Below, one piece after another: positions 17,187 to 25,899 of a stretch of 64,000 nucleotides of DNA. Below the pieces are notes generated by a model that saw only the letters and a list, made by a program, of their open reading frames with translations, did no database searches and was not told the origin of the DNA. Origin of the DNA: Ferruginibacter sp. (GTDB lineage: Bacteria; Bacteroidota; Bacteroidia; Chitinophagales; Chitinophagaceae); contig JAOQAK010000018.1 in assembly GCA_025963635.1 (NCBI GenBank), forward strand, positions 99,720-163,719. Direction: 5' to 3'. Position 1 is the stretch's first letter. Every line of letters starts with the position of its first letter. Position numbers and translations under genes: made by a program.

Positions 17187-17999
17187 ATGTCTACAAAAAA
17201 AAGAATTTTATTTATTGCCAACGAGATGTCGCCTTATGTAGAACTTACCGAGTTCGCCGAGATCATAAACAAGCTGGCAATAAAATCGAATGATAGCGGA
17301 ATGGAGGTAAGGTGTATTATGCCGCGGTTCGGAATTATTAATGAAAGAAGACATCGGTTGCATGAAGTTGTTCGCCTATCAGGGATCAATGTTTCTATTG
17401 ATGGTGATGATTACCCGCTGATTATAAAAGTAGCTTCCTTGCCCAATGCAAGGTTACAGGTGTACTTTCTTGATAATGAAGATTTTTTCAAACGTAAATC
17501 TATTTTTACCGATGAAAATGAAAAATGGTATGAAGACAATGGTTTAAGAACCGCGTTGTTTTGTAAGGGTGCACTGGAAACGGTGAAGAAATTTGGCTGG
17601 CCTCCCGACATTATCCATTGTAGCGGTTGGATGACTGGGTTGATACCGATGTTTATTAAAACAGCCTACAAAAAAGAGCCCGTATTCAGCAACTGCAAAG
17701 TGATCTATACGATTGGGGAAAATACCTTCAAAGAAAAACTGGGAGCAGATTTCCTCAAACTGGTTACTATTAATGATAATGTCACCAAGAAGGAACTTGA
17801 ATTCTTCAAGGATATCAATAATACTGCAATGTTTCGCGGGGGTGCCGCCTATGCGGATGCGGTTACTTTTGGCGCCGAGAATGTCGACAAAAAACTTGTT
17901 GAAGAATTCAGTAAAATAAAGGGTAAAAAGACTTTGCCTTTTAACGCCGAAAGTGATTTAACAGACTATTTACAATTATATGCCGACCTTGCCAAATAG
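17187..17999 (+). CDS. Short glycogen/starch-synthase-like protein (GT5 N-terminal domain only)
   Basis: The 270 residues align in style with the N-terminal Rossmann half of bacterial glycogen synthase: RILFIANEMSPYVELTEFAEIINKLA, GMEVRCIMPRFGIINERRHRLHE, and GWPPDIIHCSGWMTGLIPMF (compare PDVVHAHDWHTGL in true synthases). The C-terminal GT-B domain that binds the nucleotide sugar is absent, as is the ADP-glucose motif K-T-G-G-L after the first strand (here VELTEF). Full-length synthases have ~470 residues or more. Proteins of this size are common in Bacteroidota genomes (from memory). It may be regulatory or have another role; catalysis as a normal glycogen synthase looks unlikely from sequence. 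Confidence 0.75.
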   Translation: MSTKKRILFIANEMSPYVELTEFAEIINKLAIKSNDSGMEVRCIMPRFGIINERRHRLHEVVRLSGINVSIDGDDYPLIIKVASLPNARLQVYFLDNEDFFKRKSIFTDENEKWYEDNGLRTALFCKGALETVKKFGWPPDIIHCSGWMTGLIPMFIKTAYKKEPVFSNCKVIYTIGENTFKEKLGADFLKLVTINDNVTKKELEFFKDINNTAMFRGGAAYADAVTFGAENVDKKLVEEFSKIKGKKTLPFNAESDLTDYLQLYADLAK

Positions 18000-18035
18000 T
18001 ATATAACCAACCCACATTTCTTAAATTCAGTTTTT

Positions 18036-19550
18036 GTGCAAAGAAAATCTTTACATTTATTAGCCGGCCTGGCTTGCATTATATTATTATTTAACTGGGG
18101 TTGTACAAAAATTGATAGCACTATTCTTGGTGCAGATTTGATTCCTGCAGTTGACAATGTTACCACCTTCGCCGACACGCTTTCAATTGATGCCATAAGG
18201 GAACCGTTGATAGATACAACAAGGCTCAATCGTTCCGAAACACATGTATTGGGCAACATCAGTAATGACCCCGTTTTTGGAAGTACAAAGGCAAGTATTT
18301 TCCTGCAATTAAAGCCCACCTTTTTTCCGTTTTACTTTGGAAAGGCAGGTGACACAATTAACCCTGCCAAGAAGGCTTCAACTCATTTTGATTCAGCATT
18401 TCTTTGCCTGTCTTTTACAGGGTTTTATGGTGATACTACTAAGCCGCAGCACTTTAGCGTTTACCAGTTGAGTGAGAACACTACCAATTTTGTAGATACA
18501 ACAGCCCACCTGCTCAATTTTCAGCCTAACAGTCCATACCTTGGCAATTTTCTGGGCGATACAACTGTGTACGAACCTGATCTGAAAAATTACCGGTTTT
18601 TGAAAACCTCGGCAAAGGATTCCGTTACAAGGCAGATACGTATCAGGCTTAACAGTTCGTTTCTTGCGTTATTGACAAAAGGTGATTCGTCCAGTGATAA
18701 GTTGAATAATTTCTTCAACAATGATTCTCTTTTTAAATCAAAATTCAAAGGGTTTGCAGTTGTACCTGACGGCGCCAACAGTGGCAATGGATTGTTCTAT
18801 GTCAGTTTAACCGATGCAACCACCAGGCTGGAGATACATTATGTTGCCAGTAACGGTAGTGCGCTGGATACCGCATTTTCTTCTTTTCCTTTATCAACCG
18901 GTTCTTTGTTAACGGTTTCAGCCTCGGCCAATGCAAACAATATTACGAGAGATACTTCTACTTCCATCTTTCCAAATCATCCTGACCCGAAAGCGCTGTA
19001 TGTTCAAACAGCGCCCGGCTCAGCCATCAGTTTGAAAATACCTGCCTTGTCATCCTACACCAACAGGATCATTCATCGTGCGGAGATATTCTTAGAGCAG
19101 GTGCCCGGCGGCCCAATGGATGATGTGCTCACCGCTCCTGCATTTCTATATCTCGACCTGGTTGCCGATACGAGCAGTACAACAAAATACAAACCTTTGT
19201 ACTACGATCTTAGTCCTCATGAATTTTATAATCCTGATAATACAACTACTTTCTTCCCGACAGGGGGTATTGATCAGAGTTATTACGGCGGTTACTTAAG
19301 AAGCACTACTGATGCTTTCGGTAAACGATCGTACTATACGTTTAACCTTACACGTTACCTCCAAAACCTTGTCACGAAAGGTGGTACCAATTACCGGTTT
19401 AGAGTGTATGCTCCTTATAATTTAAATTATTACGGTTATAATCTCACCTATAAGAATAATCTTGCTTACGGTAGAGTGAAACTTCAAAACGACCCACTCT
19501 CTCCTTACAGGATCCGCATGCGGGTGGTATATTCGAAAATAGCTCCTTAA
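18036..19550 (+). CDS. DUF4270 family lipoprotein
   Basis: A 504-residue protein with a lipoprotein signal peptide: hydrophobic [18 protein letters not shown] with the lipobox cysteine near residue 24, then [19 protein letters not shown], the hallmark opening of DUF4270 proteins of Bacteroidota. The body is rich in beta-strand-like Ser/Thr/Tyr segments and ends in a basic strand ([12 protein letters not shown]). It starts with GTG at 18036; no in-frame ATG precedes the signal peptide. It is probably anchored to the outer membrane; function unknown. It follows the glycogen-synthase-like gene by 36 bp and is closed by a clear terminator, so the two probably form a transcript. Confidence 0.8.
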   Translation: MQRKSLHLLAGLACIILLFNWGCTKIDSTILGADLIPAVDNVTTFADTLSIDAIREPLIDTTRLNRSETHVLGNISNDPVFGSTKASIFLQLKPTFFPFYFGKAGDTINPAKKASTHFDSAFLCLSFTGFYGDTTKPQHFSVYQLSENTTNFVDTTAHLLNFQPNSPYLGNFLGDTTVYEPDLKNYRFLKTSAKDSVTRQIRIRLNSSFLALLTKGDSSSDKLNNFFNNDSLFKSKFKGFAVVPDGANSGNGLFYVSLTDATTRLEIHYVASNGSALDTAFSSFPLSTGSLLTVSASANANNITRDTSTSIFPNHPDPKALYVQTAPGSAISLKIPALSSYTNRIIHRAEIFLEQVPGGPMDDVLTAPAFLYLDLVADTSSTTKYKPLYYDLSPHEFYNPDNTTTFFPTGGIDQSYYGGYLRSTTDAFGKRSYYTFNLTRYLQNLVTKGGTNYRFRVYAPYNLNYYGYNLTYKNNLAYGRVKLQNDPLSPYRIRMRVVYSKIAP

Positions 19551-19560
19551 AGATCATAAG

Positions 19561-19589
19561 GCCTCCGTTAATGGAGGCTTTGTTTTTTT
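19561..19589 (+). terminator. Intrinsic terminator after DUF4270 gene
   Basis: Stem GCCTCC / GGAGGC with loop GTTAAT, then a run TTTGTTTTTTT. It lies 10 bp after the stop of the DUF4270 gene. Part of its T-run doubles as the -33 element of the metK promoter. Confidence 0.8.
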
Positions 19590-19610
19590 ACATGTGTACC
19601 CCTATCTTTG
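19579..19610 (+). promoter_or_regulatory. Predicted metK promoter
   Basis: TTTG (19579-19582), a 20-bp spacer and TATCTTTG (19603-19610) match the Bacteroidota consensus exactly. The metK ATG follows 22 bp later. The -33 element lies in the T-run of the preceding terminator. Confidence 0.7.
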
Positions 19611-19632
19611 CAACTCAAAACTCAAAAAATAT

Positions 19633-20892
19633 ATGCCTTATTTGTTTACTTCAGAGTCCGTAAGTGAGGGACACCCGGATAAAGTTGCTGACCAGATCAG
19701 CGATGCGTTGATTGATAATTTCCTGGCGTTTGATGCCAACAGTAAAGTGGCCTGCGAAACATTGGTTACTACTGGCCAGGTGGTACTTGCCGGCGAAGTA
19801 AAAAGTAAAGCATACCTGGATGTGCAGGAAATAGCACGCGGCGTAATCCGTAAAATAGGGTATACAAAAAGTGAATATATGTTTGAAGCAAATTCCTGCG
19901 GCATTCTCTCTGCCATTCACGAACAATCTGCTGATATTAACCAGGGAGTAGACAGGAAGAAAAAAGAAGAGCAAGGTGCAGGAGACCAGGGAATGATGTT
20001 TGGCTACGCTACAAGTGAAACCGACAATTATATGCCACTTGCATTGGACCTGGCTCATTTTCTTTTAATTGAACTCGCTGCCATTCGTCGGGAAAATAAA
20101 GAGATCAAATACCTTCGGCCGGATGCCAAAAGCCAGGTAACCCTGGAATATGATGACAACAATCACCCCGTAAGAATTGATGCCATCGTGGTTTCAACGC
20201 AGCATGACGATTTTGGTAAGGAAGAAACAATGCTGGCTAAGATTAAGAAAGATATCATCAATGTACTAATACCAAGGGTAGTTAAGAAATATCCAAAGTA
20301 TGCGCATTTATTCAATAATAAGATCAAGTATCATATTAATCCAACTGGCAAATTTGTTATCGGCGGTCCCCATGGTGACACAGGATTAACCGGCCGCAAG
20401 ATAATTGTAGATACCTACGGCGGTAAAGGGGCTCATGGTGGTGGCGCTTTCAGCGGAAAAGATCCCAGCAAGGTAGATAGAAGTGCGGCTTACGCAACCC
20501 GCCATATAGCAAAGAACCTTGTGGCAGCCGGACTTTGTGATGAAGTATTGGTACAGGTTAGTTATGCAATCGGTGTGGCGCAACCTACCAGCATCAATGT
20601 GGTAACTTATGGCACTGCTAAGGTTAATTTAACTGATGGCGAAATTGCCAAAAAAGTAATGGGCATGAAGTGCTTTGATATGCGTCCTTACTTTGTTGAA
20701 CAACGTTTAAAATTGCGTAATCCCATCTATAGTGAAACAGCGGCCTACGGCCATATGGGACGCAAAAATGAAGTGGTTGAAAAAATATTCACGTCTCCTT
20801 ACGGTAAGTCTATCAAGAAAAAAGTAGAGCTATTTACATGGGAAAAACTGGATGCAGTGAAAGACGTGAAGAAAGAATTTGGGTTGAAGTAG
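19633..20892 (+). CDS. metK: S-adenosylmethionine synthetase
   Basis: Makes S-adenosylmethionine from methionine and ATP. The start [21 protein letters not shown] at 19633 carries the ATP/Met-binding GHPDKVADQ; the frame extends 13 codons further up but through the promoter. Further motifs: [58 protein letters not shown] (the glycine-rich signature), and [17 protein letters not shown]. The product is 419-420 residues, somewhat longer than the ~385 of E. coli, as is usual in Bacteroidota. Its TAG stop lies inside the 28-bp palindrome that follows. It supplies the methyl donor used by the methyltransferases encoded nearby. Confidence 0.96.
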   Translation: MPYLFTSESVSEGHPDKVADQISDALIDNFLAFDANSKVACETLVTTGQVVLAGEVKSKAYLDVQEIARGVIRKIGYTKSEYMFEANSCGILSAIHEQSADINQGVDRKKKEEQGAGDQGMMFGYATSETDNYMPLALDLAHFLLIELAAIRRENKEIKYLRPDAKSQVTLEYDDNNHPVRIDAIVVSTQHDDFGKEETMLAKIKKDIINVLIPRVVKKYPKYAHLFNNKIKYHINPTGKFVIGGPHGDTGLTGRKIIVDTYGGKGAHGGGAFSGKDPSKVDRSAAYATRHIAKNLVAAGLCDEVLVQVSYAIGVAQPTSINVVTYGTAKVNLTDGEIAKKVMGMKCFDMRPYFVEQRLKLRNPIYSETAAYGHMGRKNEVVEKIFTSPYGKSIKKKVELFTWEKLDAVKDVKKEFGLK

Positions 20893-20916
20893 AGCCACGA
20901 TGCATCGTGGCTCTAC
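20889..20916. repeat. Perfect 28-bp palindrome overlapping the metK stop
   Basis: Half-site GTAGAGCCACGATG is followed directly by its reverse complement, with no loop. The metK stop codon TAG is bases 2-4 of the palindrome. It has the same plan as 21836-21863 (GTAGAG..., centre GATGCATC). It sits just before an independent intrinsic terminator, so it is not needed for termination. Confidence 0.9.
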
Positions 20917-20920
20917 TAGG

Positions 20921-20942
20921 CCCCTCCATAGGAGGGGTTTTT
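20921..20942 (+). terminator. Intrinsic terminator after metK
   Basis: Stem CCCCTCC / GGAGGGG with loop ATA, followed by TTTTT. It begins 28 bp after the metK stop, just beyond the palindrome. Confidence 0.85.
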
Positions 20943-21008
20943 AGAGTCTGCTAATTCTTAGTACTTTTTAGTAAGAGTAAACGCTTTTATTTTGTTGAAT
21001 ACTATAAC

Positions 21009-21040
21009 AACCATAAGCCAAGCCGGCTTATGGTTTTTTT
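21009..21040 (+). terminator. Intrinsic terminator-like hairpin upstream of rlmB
   Basis: Arms AACCATAAGCC and GGCTTATGGTT with a 5-nt loop, followed by a run of seven T (21034-21040). It is the second terminator after metK and ends 28 bp before the rlmB start. It may block read-through into rlmB or act as an attenuator. Confidence 0.75.
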
Positions 21041-21056
21041 CTGTCTTAATAAGGCT

Positions 21057-21064
21057 TAATTTTG
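21057..21064 (+). promoter_or_regulatory. Possible rlmB -7 element
   Basis: TAATTTTG fits TAnnTTTG and lies only 4 bp before the GTG start of rlmB. If used, the mRNA would be nearly leaderless. The T-run at the expected -33 position reads TTTT, not TTTG. Confidence 0.35.
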
Positions 21065-21068
21065 AATT

Positions 21069-21839
21069 GTGAAAAATTTCAGACAACAACACCGCCCGAA
21101 GAAGAATACACTTGTTATTGGCCGCAAGGCTATCATTGAAGCAATGCAATCCGGTAAGCAACTGGAACGCATTTATATGCAAACAACGATTCATGGCGAG
21201 GTAATCGAAGAAATAAGAAAGCTTGCAGAGCAGAAACTTGTGCCCATCAACAAAGTACCCGTGGAAAAGCTGAACGGATTTAACATCAGTAATCATGAGG
21301 GGGTGGTAGCGGTGATCAGTAAAATTCAATACCAGGACCTGCAGGACATCATTTCCTTTATAGTGGAGAAAGGTGAAGTTCCGCTCTTTTTAATATTGGA
21401 CGGGATAACGGATATCAGGAATATTGGCGCTATCGCCAGGAGCGCCTTTTGCTTTGGTGTAAATGCTATTATCATTCCTGATAAGGGAGTGGGGGCTTTG
21501 AATGAGGATGCCATTTTAACGTCAGCAGGTGCATTGGAAAAGATACCGGTATGCAGGGTGGGCAGCCTGATGAAGACGGTGGACGAACTTCATTTGAATG
21601 GCATCAAAGTTTTTGCGAGTGAGATGACTGCTTCTAAGAAATTATTTGAACTGGAGTTAAAGGAGCCCTGTGCATTGGTGATGGGCGGTGAAGAGCATGG
21701 GGTATACCAGCCCCTCATGAAAATATGTGATGAGCAATTTCAAATACCCATGACCGGTGATTTTGAATCGTTGAATGTATCGGTGGCAACAGGGATCATT
21801 TTATACGAAGCCATGCGGCAGCGTTTGGTGGCGCGGTAG
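21069..21839 (+). CDS. rlmB: 23S rRNA (guanosine-2'-O-)-methyltransferase RlmB, SpoU family
   Basis: Methylates the 2'-O of a guanosine in the peptidyl-transferase region of 23S rRNA using SAM. The 256 residues contain the N-terminal substrate-binding domain (NTLVIGRKAIIEAMQSGKQ) and the knotted SPOUT domain: LILDGITDIRNIGAIARSA (motif 1, with Asn and Arg), CALVMGGEEHGVYQPL (motif 2) and SLNVSVATGIILYEAMRQR (motif 3). The GTG start gives a basic N-terminus (KNFRQQHRPKK); a later start is possible but would cut into the first domain. The TAG stop is part of a 28-bp palindrome shared with the convergent rluF gene. Confidence 0.92.
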   Translation: MKNFRQQHRPKKNTLVIGRKAIIEAMQSGKQLERIYMQTTIHGEVIEEIRKLAEQKLVPINKVPVEKLNGFNISNHEGVVAVISKIQYQDLQDIISFIVEKGEVPLFLILDGITDIRNIGAIARSAFCFGVNAIIIPDKGVGALNEDAILTSAGALEKIPVCRVGSLMKTVDELHLNGIKVFASEMTASKKLFELELKEPCALVMGGEEHGVYQPLMKICDEQFQIPMTGDFESLNVSVATGIILYEAMRQRLVAR

Positions 21840-21863
21840 AGACGCGATGCATCGCGTCTCTAC
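21836..21863. repeat. Perfect 28-bp palindrome between convergent rlmB and rluF
   Basis: Half-site GTAGAGACGCGATG followed by its reverse complement. It contains the rlmB stop (TAG, 21837-21839) and ends one base before the rluF stop (21864-21866, minus strand), so it fills the whole space between the two genes. It is a second copy of the plan at 20889-20916, with differences placed symmetrically in both halves. It could fold as a hairpin in either transcript. Confidence 0.9.
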
Positions 21864-22622
21864 CTATTCCAACATATCCATATCAGCCTGTTTATTTTCA
21901 TCGACTGTTTTTGCTGACGTGGCCACCAGCCCTTCCATCGTTGCAATCTCACCTGGCGTAAAATACCTCCATTTACCAACGGGTAAATTCGCAAGGGTAA
22001 TATTCATGATCCTTACGCGTTTAAGGGTTACCACGCTATAGCCCAGGGCAAGGCACATCCGCCTGATCTGTCGGTTTAATCCTTGCGTAAGAATAATTCG
22101 GAAACGGTTTTTTCCTTCCTGTTTTACTGAGCATTTTTTTGTGACCGTATCTAAAATGCGGATGCCATTACTCATCCGGCTAACAAAATCTGCATTGATG
22201 GGCTTGTCTGTAGTGACAATGTATTCCTTTTCATGATTGTTTCCTGCACGTAAAATCTTATTAACGATATCACCGTCGTTTGTTAAGAAGATCAACCCTT
22301 CAGATGGTTTATCTAACCTGCCAATGGGAAAGATGCGGCTTTTATAATTGATGAAAGAGATGATATTGTGTTTGTCTTTAAGATCAGTAGTGCAGGTAAT
22401 GCCTACGGGTTTATTAAAGGCCAGGTATACGGGTTTGTCTCTCTTTTTTATAGCTTCACCATCTATTTCCACCAAATCTCCCGGCACCACCCGGTTGCCT
22501 TTGATGGCTATATTTCCGTTAATGGTTACCCTTGCCTGTTCGATATATTTATCTGCTTCCCTGCGGGAGCAAAAGCCGGTTTCACTGATGTACTTGTTTA
22601 AACTTTTATCCATATCGGCCAT
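21864..22622 (-). CDS. rluF: 23S rRNA pseudouridine synthase RluF
   Basis: Converts a uridine of 23S rRNA to pseudouridine. It has an N-terminal S4 RNA-binding domain (LNKYISETGFCSRREADKYIEQARVTINGN) and a RsuA/RluF catalytic domain with FPIGRLDKPSEGLIFLTNDGD, whose Asp is the nucleophile. KILRAGNNHEKEYIVTTDKP, ILDTVTKKC and GLNRQIRRMCLALGY closely follow the E. coli RluF pattern as I remember it, which supports RluF over RluB or RluE. The product is 252 residues. The start could be either Met of MADMDKSLNKY. It is convergent with rlmB, another rRNA-modifying gene. Confidence 0.88.
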   Translation of the reverse strand: MADMDKSLNKYISETGFCSRREADKYIEQARVTINGNIAIKGNRVVPGDLVEIDGEAIKKRDKPVYLAFNKPVGITCTTDLKDKHNIISFINYKSRIFPIGRLDKPSEGLIFLTNDGDIVNKILRAGNNHEKEYIVTTDKPINADFVSRMSNGIRILDTVTKKCSVKQEGKNRFRIILTQGLNRQIRRMCLALGYSVVTLKRVRIMNITLANLPVGKWRYFTPGEIATMEGLVATSAKTVDENKQADMDMLE

Positions 22623-22687
22623 AAAATTACTTCAATATTGATTGGGGCTGGCGCCGGAGGTTAGCTTGTCGATAATCTTTGGACCAA

Positions 22688-23686
22688 TTAAGACGCTGCT
22701 GACTCGTTTCCGGCCGATATGAAAGCAAAATTAATATCTGCCGGGTTGAAGCGGTTAATCTTGTCAAGGTCCAACACCGTTCTTTTGTTCATCTCGTCGC
22801 GGTGGTACATCGGGATAAACTTTGCGCCTACTACCACTTCCCTTAAAGTGTACGATGAGCGGGCGATCACTGTATTACTAAACATGTCGTCGAAGGCTTT
22901 TACATACACTAATATCTCCCCGTCGATATTGGCGAAATCTTCCAGCGAAAAGCTATAAAAAGGACTGTCTTCGGTAATAGGATGAACGATTGTCCAACTT
23001 AATGCCAACGAATTTATTTTATCGTATTCCAGTTCCATCTGGAAAAATTTGTTGGTCAATTTACCATCTTCTTCGAGCATCAATGCAGCAGAAACCTTCG
23101 CTTCCGCTTCTGAAAGATTGTTGTTTTTGTAAGGCGCCACCCTCAACATCAGTGCAATCCCGTCTTTAAAAGGCGCTAATAATGCATTTTCGCTAAAGCG
23201 TAAAAATGCCTTTGGTTTACTAAATCTTCCATAGAATAAACCAGTCGCAATTGCAAAGCTTAAAAGTCCTACCAAGGCTTCAATTGCTGAAACAGAGCTG
23301 GCAGCAAAGCCATGAGGACTTATGCGGCCGTAGCCCACCGTAGTAAAAGTTTGTGCACTAAAGAAATAAGCTTCCCCAAATTCTTCCAGGAGGTTCCCGG
23401 CATGGATGCCTTCCAGGTTCTCCATTCCAATCGCATAATAGATGCCGGCAAAAATTAAATTAACCGCCGCATAAAAAGCAAGTAATAAAAACAAAAAATG
23501 CCACCGGGGCAATTGCAATAGGGTATGGTACCAGCTCATCCTGTTAAAAAAACTGATGCCGCGTTTTTCAATATTCGGCCTGCCATCTTTGTTTACAAAA
23601 CGGCCGCCGTAATCTGCCGTGTTAGTGCCAAAGCCTGTGTTTATTTCGGTTTTAGCTTTGGTATTAATTTTTCTCAGGAATGCCAT
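22688..23686 (-). CDS. Inward-rectifier-type potassium channel (KirBac-like)
   Basis: Tetrameric K+ channel of the inner membrane. Layout: N-terminal slide-helix region (residues ~40-65), outer helix WHFLFLLLAFYAAVNLIFAG, pore helix and selectivity filter AQTFTTVGYGRISPHGF (TVGYGR is the Kir-type filter), inner helix SVSAIEALVGLLSFAIATGL, then FYGRFSKPKAFLRFSENALLAPF leading into the cytoplasmic immunoglobulin-like IRK domain with MLRVA and LALSWTIVHPI. The 332 residues are normal for KirBac. It is transcribed alone, divergent from the flippase gene; its physiological role in bacteria is unclear. Confidence 0.92.
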   Translation of the reverse strand: MAFLRKINTKAKTEINTGFGTNTADYGGRFVNKDGRPNIEKRGISFFNRMSWYHTLLQLPRWHFLFLLLAFYAAVNLIFAGIYYAIGMENLEGIHAGNLLEEFGEAYFFSAQTFTTVGYGRISPHGFAASSVSAIEALVGLLSFAIATGLFYGRFSKPKAFLRFSENALLAPFKDGIALMLRVAPYKNNNLSEAEAKVSAALMLEEDGKLTNKFFQMELEYDKINSLALSWTIVHPITEDSPFYSFSLEDFANIDGEILVYVKAFDDMFSNTVIARSSYTLREVVVGAKFIPMYHRDEMNKRTVLDLDKINRFNPADINFAFISAGNESAAS

Positions 23687-23887
23687 CGATTTTAAATTAA
23701 ATTCTTAATAAACGTGTTGTATCCAATTGTAATCTGAAATTGCCAAGGAGGTCGCCGGTAAAAAGGTATTTTCGCGGATTGAATAACATCGGAGAAATAT
23801 CCACGGATATGTTTGCCCATTTATATTGATACCTTGCAAATATAATTAACACCAGTATAGTTTTGTAAACCAGTTGCCATAAAGAAG

Positions 23888-25198
23888 ATGCCTGTAAAAA
23901 ATATATTATATCAGAGTGTGCTTTGGCGTGGCCTGTTTTATATAACCGTTTTTTTGTTAAACGTTCTTATTGCGAGGCATTTTGGTGCGATGTTGAGCGG
24001 AATTGTTTATTACCTTATCAGTATTTATTCGCTTATTCTGTTGGGTACGGGTTTGAGCTTAGAATCCGGGATAACTTATTTTATTGCAAAAGATGAAATC
24101 GATCCTGGTAAGCTATTGCTTTTTTCTTCGATATGGGCTATTCTGGTAGGCACACTGGCATTAATCATTTGTTCGTATTTTGCTCCGCAATATTATGATC
24201 TTCCCGGCAATGTATTGTTATTTTCAGTTTTCACATTTATCTGCGGCAACCTTTTGCTTAGTTATGCCACAGGTTTTTTCTATGCGAAGAATAATTATGT
24301 GGTTCCCAATAGTATCAATATAATTATAAATATTGTGTTGATTGTACTCTTGCCGAATCATATGTTTTCGATTTTTCATTTTGTTACTAATGAAAACTAT
24401 TTCTATTTTTATTTTGGCTCATTCTTTTTGCAGGGGTTAATTTTAACGATTGCCATAAAATTAAAATATTCCAGGCATCTCTATTTGCGGTTGCCAAGGG
24501 TTCAGGAGGTGAAATTATTAATGACCTATTGTTTAACGGCATATGTTTCTAACCTCGTTTTTTTCTTTTTATACAGAATAGATTATTGGTTTGTTAACAG
24601 GTATTGCACGGCTGAAGACCTTGGTACTTATATACAGGTGTCAAAAATAGGACAGCTTTTTTTCGTGTTGCCAACCATATTGGCTACTGTGATATTTCCG
24701 TTGGCCGCGGGTAATAAACATTTGTTGAAAGAGGTGCTTACATTACTTTCACGAAGCCTACTGTGGCTGTATGTGGTTATTTGTTTATTTTTAGTGTTGT
24801 TTGGCAGTTCATTATTCCCGGTAATATTTGGAAAAAGCTTTGGAAAAATGTATGGGTGTTTTCTTTTTTTAATTCCTGGTATTGTGTGCTTATCCATGTT
24901 GTATACTTTAACTGCTTATTATGCGGGGAAAAATCGAATAAGTGTAAATACTAACGGAGCCTTGATGGCATTGGCTGTTGTGATAACCGGAGATTATTTG
25001 TTTATCCCAAAATATGGGATTAATGCAGCGGCATTAATAAGCAGCATTGGTTATCTTGTTTATTTGCTGTTTGTTTTACGAATATTTGTAAAAGAATACG
25101 ATGTTACCTGGAGCAGCTTTTTTGTTATGAAAAATGCTGATTTTGACTTATTATATAATAAGATCATTAATAGAAATAAGTTGAAAAATGAGGGTTAG
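23888..25198 (+). CDS. Polysaccharide flippase (Wzx / MATE-like polysaccharide biosynthesis protein)
   Basis: A 436-residue, almost wholly hydrophobic protein with 12-14 membrane segments, beginning ILYQSVLWRGLFYITVFLLNVLIARHFGAMLSGIVYYL, typical of the oligosaccharide flippases that move lipid-linked sugar across the inner membrane. CTAEDLGTYIQVSKIGQLFFVLPTILATVIFPL in the middle and the C-terminal repeat of helices fit the family. DNA here is visibly richer in A/T than its neighbours, as often seen for surface-polysaccharide genes. It overlaps the following methyltransferase by 11 bp, so the pair is translationally coupled. Confidence 0.82.
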   Translation: MPVKNILYQSVLWRGLFYITVFLLNVLIARHFGAMLSGIVYYLISIYSLILLGTGLSLESGITYFIAKDEIDPGKLLLFSSIWAILVGTLALIICSYFAPQYYDLPGNVLLFSVFTFICGNLLLSYATGFFYAKNNYVVPNSINIIINIVLIVLLPNHMFSIFHFVTNENYFYFYFGSFFLQGLILTIAIKLKYSRHLYLRLPRVQEVKLLMTYCLTAYVSNLVFFFLYRIDYWFVNRYCTAEDLGTYIQVSKIGQLFFVLPTILATVIFPLAAGNKHLLKEVLTLLSRSLLWLYVVICLFLVLFGSSLFPVIFGKSFGKMYGCFLFLIPGIVCLSMLYTLTAYYAGKNRISVNTNGALMALAVVITGDYLFIPKYGINAAALISSIGYLVYLLFVLRIFVKEYDVTWSSFFVMKNADFDLLYNKIINRNKLKNEG

Positions 25199-25898
25199 TA
25201 CAAATGAATTTTATACGAACGGAATGTATTTGCAAAATAATCCCACCTGGGATTTTGAAGATGCAAAAATAAAAGCACCCATCATCAATGCGATCATTAA
25301 AAAAAATAACCTGCAACCTTCTGAAGTAATAGAAGTAGGTTGTGGTGCCGGTGGTAATATTTTTGAATTGAGTAAACTAAATGCGGCTATTAAACTCTTA
25401 AAGGGCTTTGATATTTCACCGCAGGCAATAGCCATGGCAAAGAAATTTGAAAACGAGCGCTTACAATTTTATTGCGAAGATTACTTAATAGAAAATACCG
25501 ATACTACGCACCTTCTGTTATTGATTGACGTGCTTGAACATATAGAGGATTACATAGGGTTTTTACAAAAGCTTAAAAGCAGAAGTAGTTATTTTGTATT
25601 TCATATACCTTTGGATCTTTGCTGCAGAACTGTTCTGAAGCCGCATGTATTGTATCAACAAAGACAATCGGTCGGGCACATTCATTATTTTTCAAGAGAA
25701 ATTATAGAGTGGTCGCTAAAGGACGCCGGTTATGAGATAATTGACGAGGTTTACACGAAACCAGTAGTGGATATTGAGCCCGCGAAATCTTTGAAACGTT
25801 ATATTAAAAAAGCACTTCGCAATTTTTCCTTTTCGATCAACCCGGATTGGAGTGCAAAAATATGGGGAGGTTATTCGATCATGTTTCTTCTTAAGTAA
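25188..25898 (+). CDS. Class I SAM-dependent methyltransferase
   Basis: A 236-residue soluble enzyme with the SAM motif EVIEVGCGAGGNIFELSK (motif I), GFDISPQAIAMAKKF (post-I acidic), and HLLLLIDVLEHIEDYIGFL (motif II/III), like the methyltransferases found in glycan loci. PLDLCCRTVLKPHVLYQQRQSVGHIHYFSREIIEW follows the usual order for this group. The start MRVSTNEFYTNGMYLQNNPTWDFED overlaps the flippase by 11 bp. It probably methylates a sugar or lipid carrier of the surface glycan built by this three-gene group (inference); the target is unknown. Confidence 0.82.
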   Translation: MRVSTNEFYTNGMYLQNNPTWDFEDAKIKAPIINAIIKKNNLQPSEVIEVGCGAGGNIFELSKLNAAIKLLKGFDISPQAIAMAKKFENERLQFYCEDYLIENTDTTHLLLLIDVLEHIEDYIGFLQKLKSRSSYFVFHIPLDLCCRTVLKPHVLYQQRQSVGHIHYFSREIIEWSLKDAGYEIIDEVYTKPVVDIEPAKSLKRYIKKALRNFSFSINPDWSAKIWGGYSIMFLLK

Positions 25899-25899
25899 T

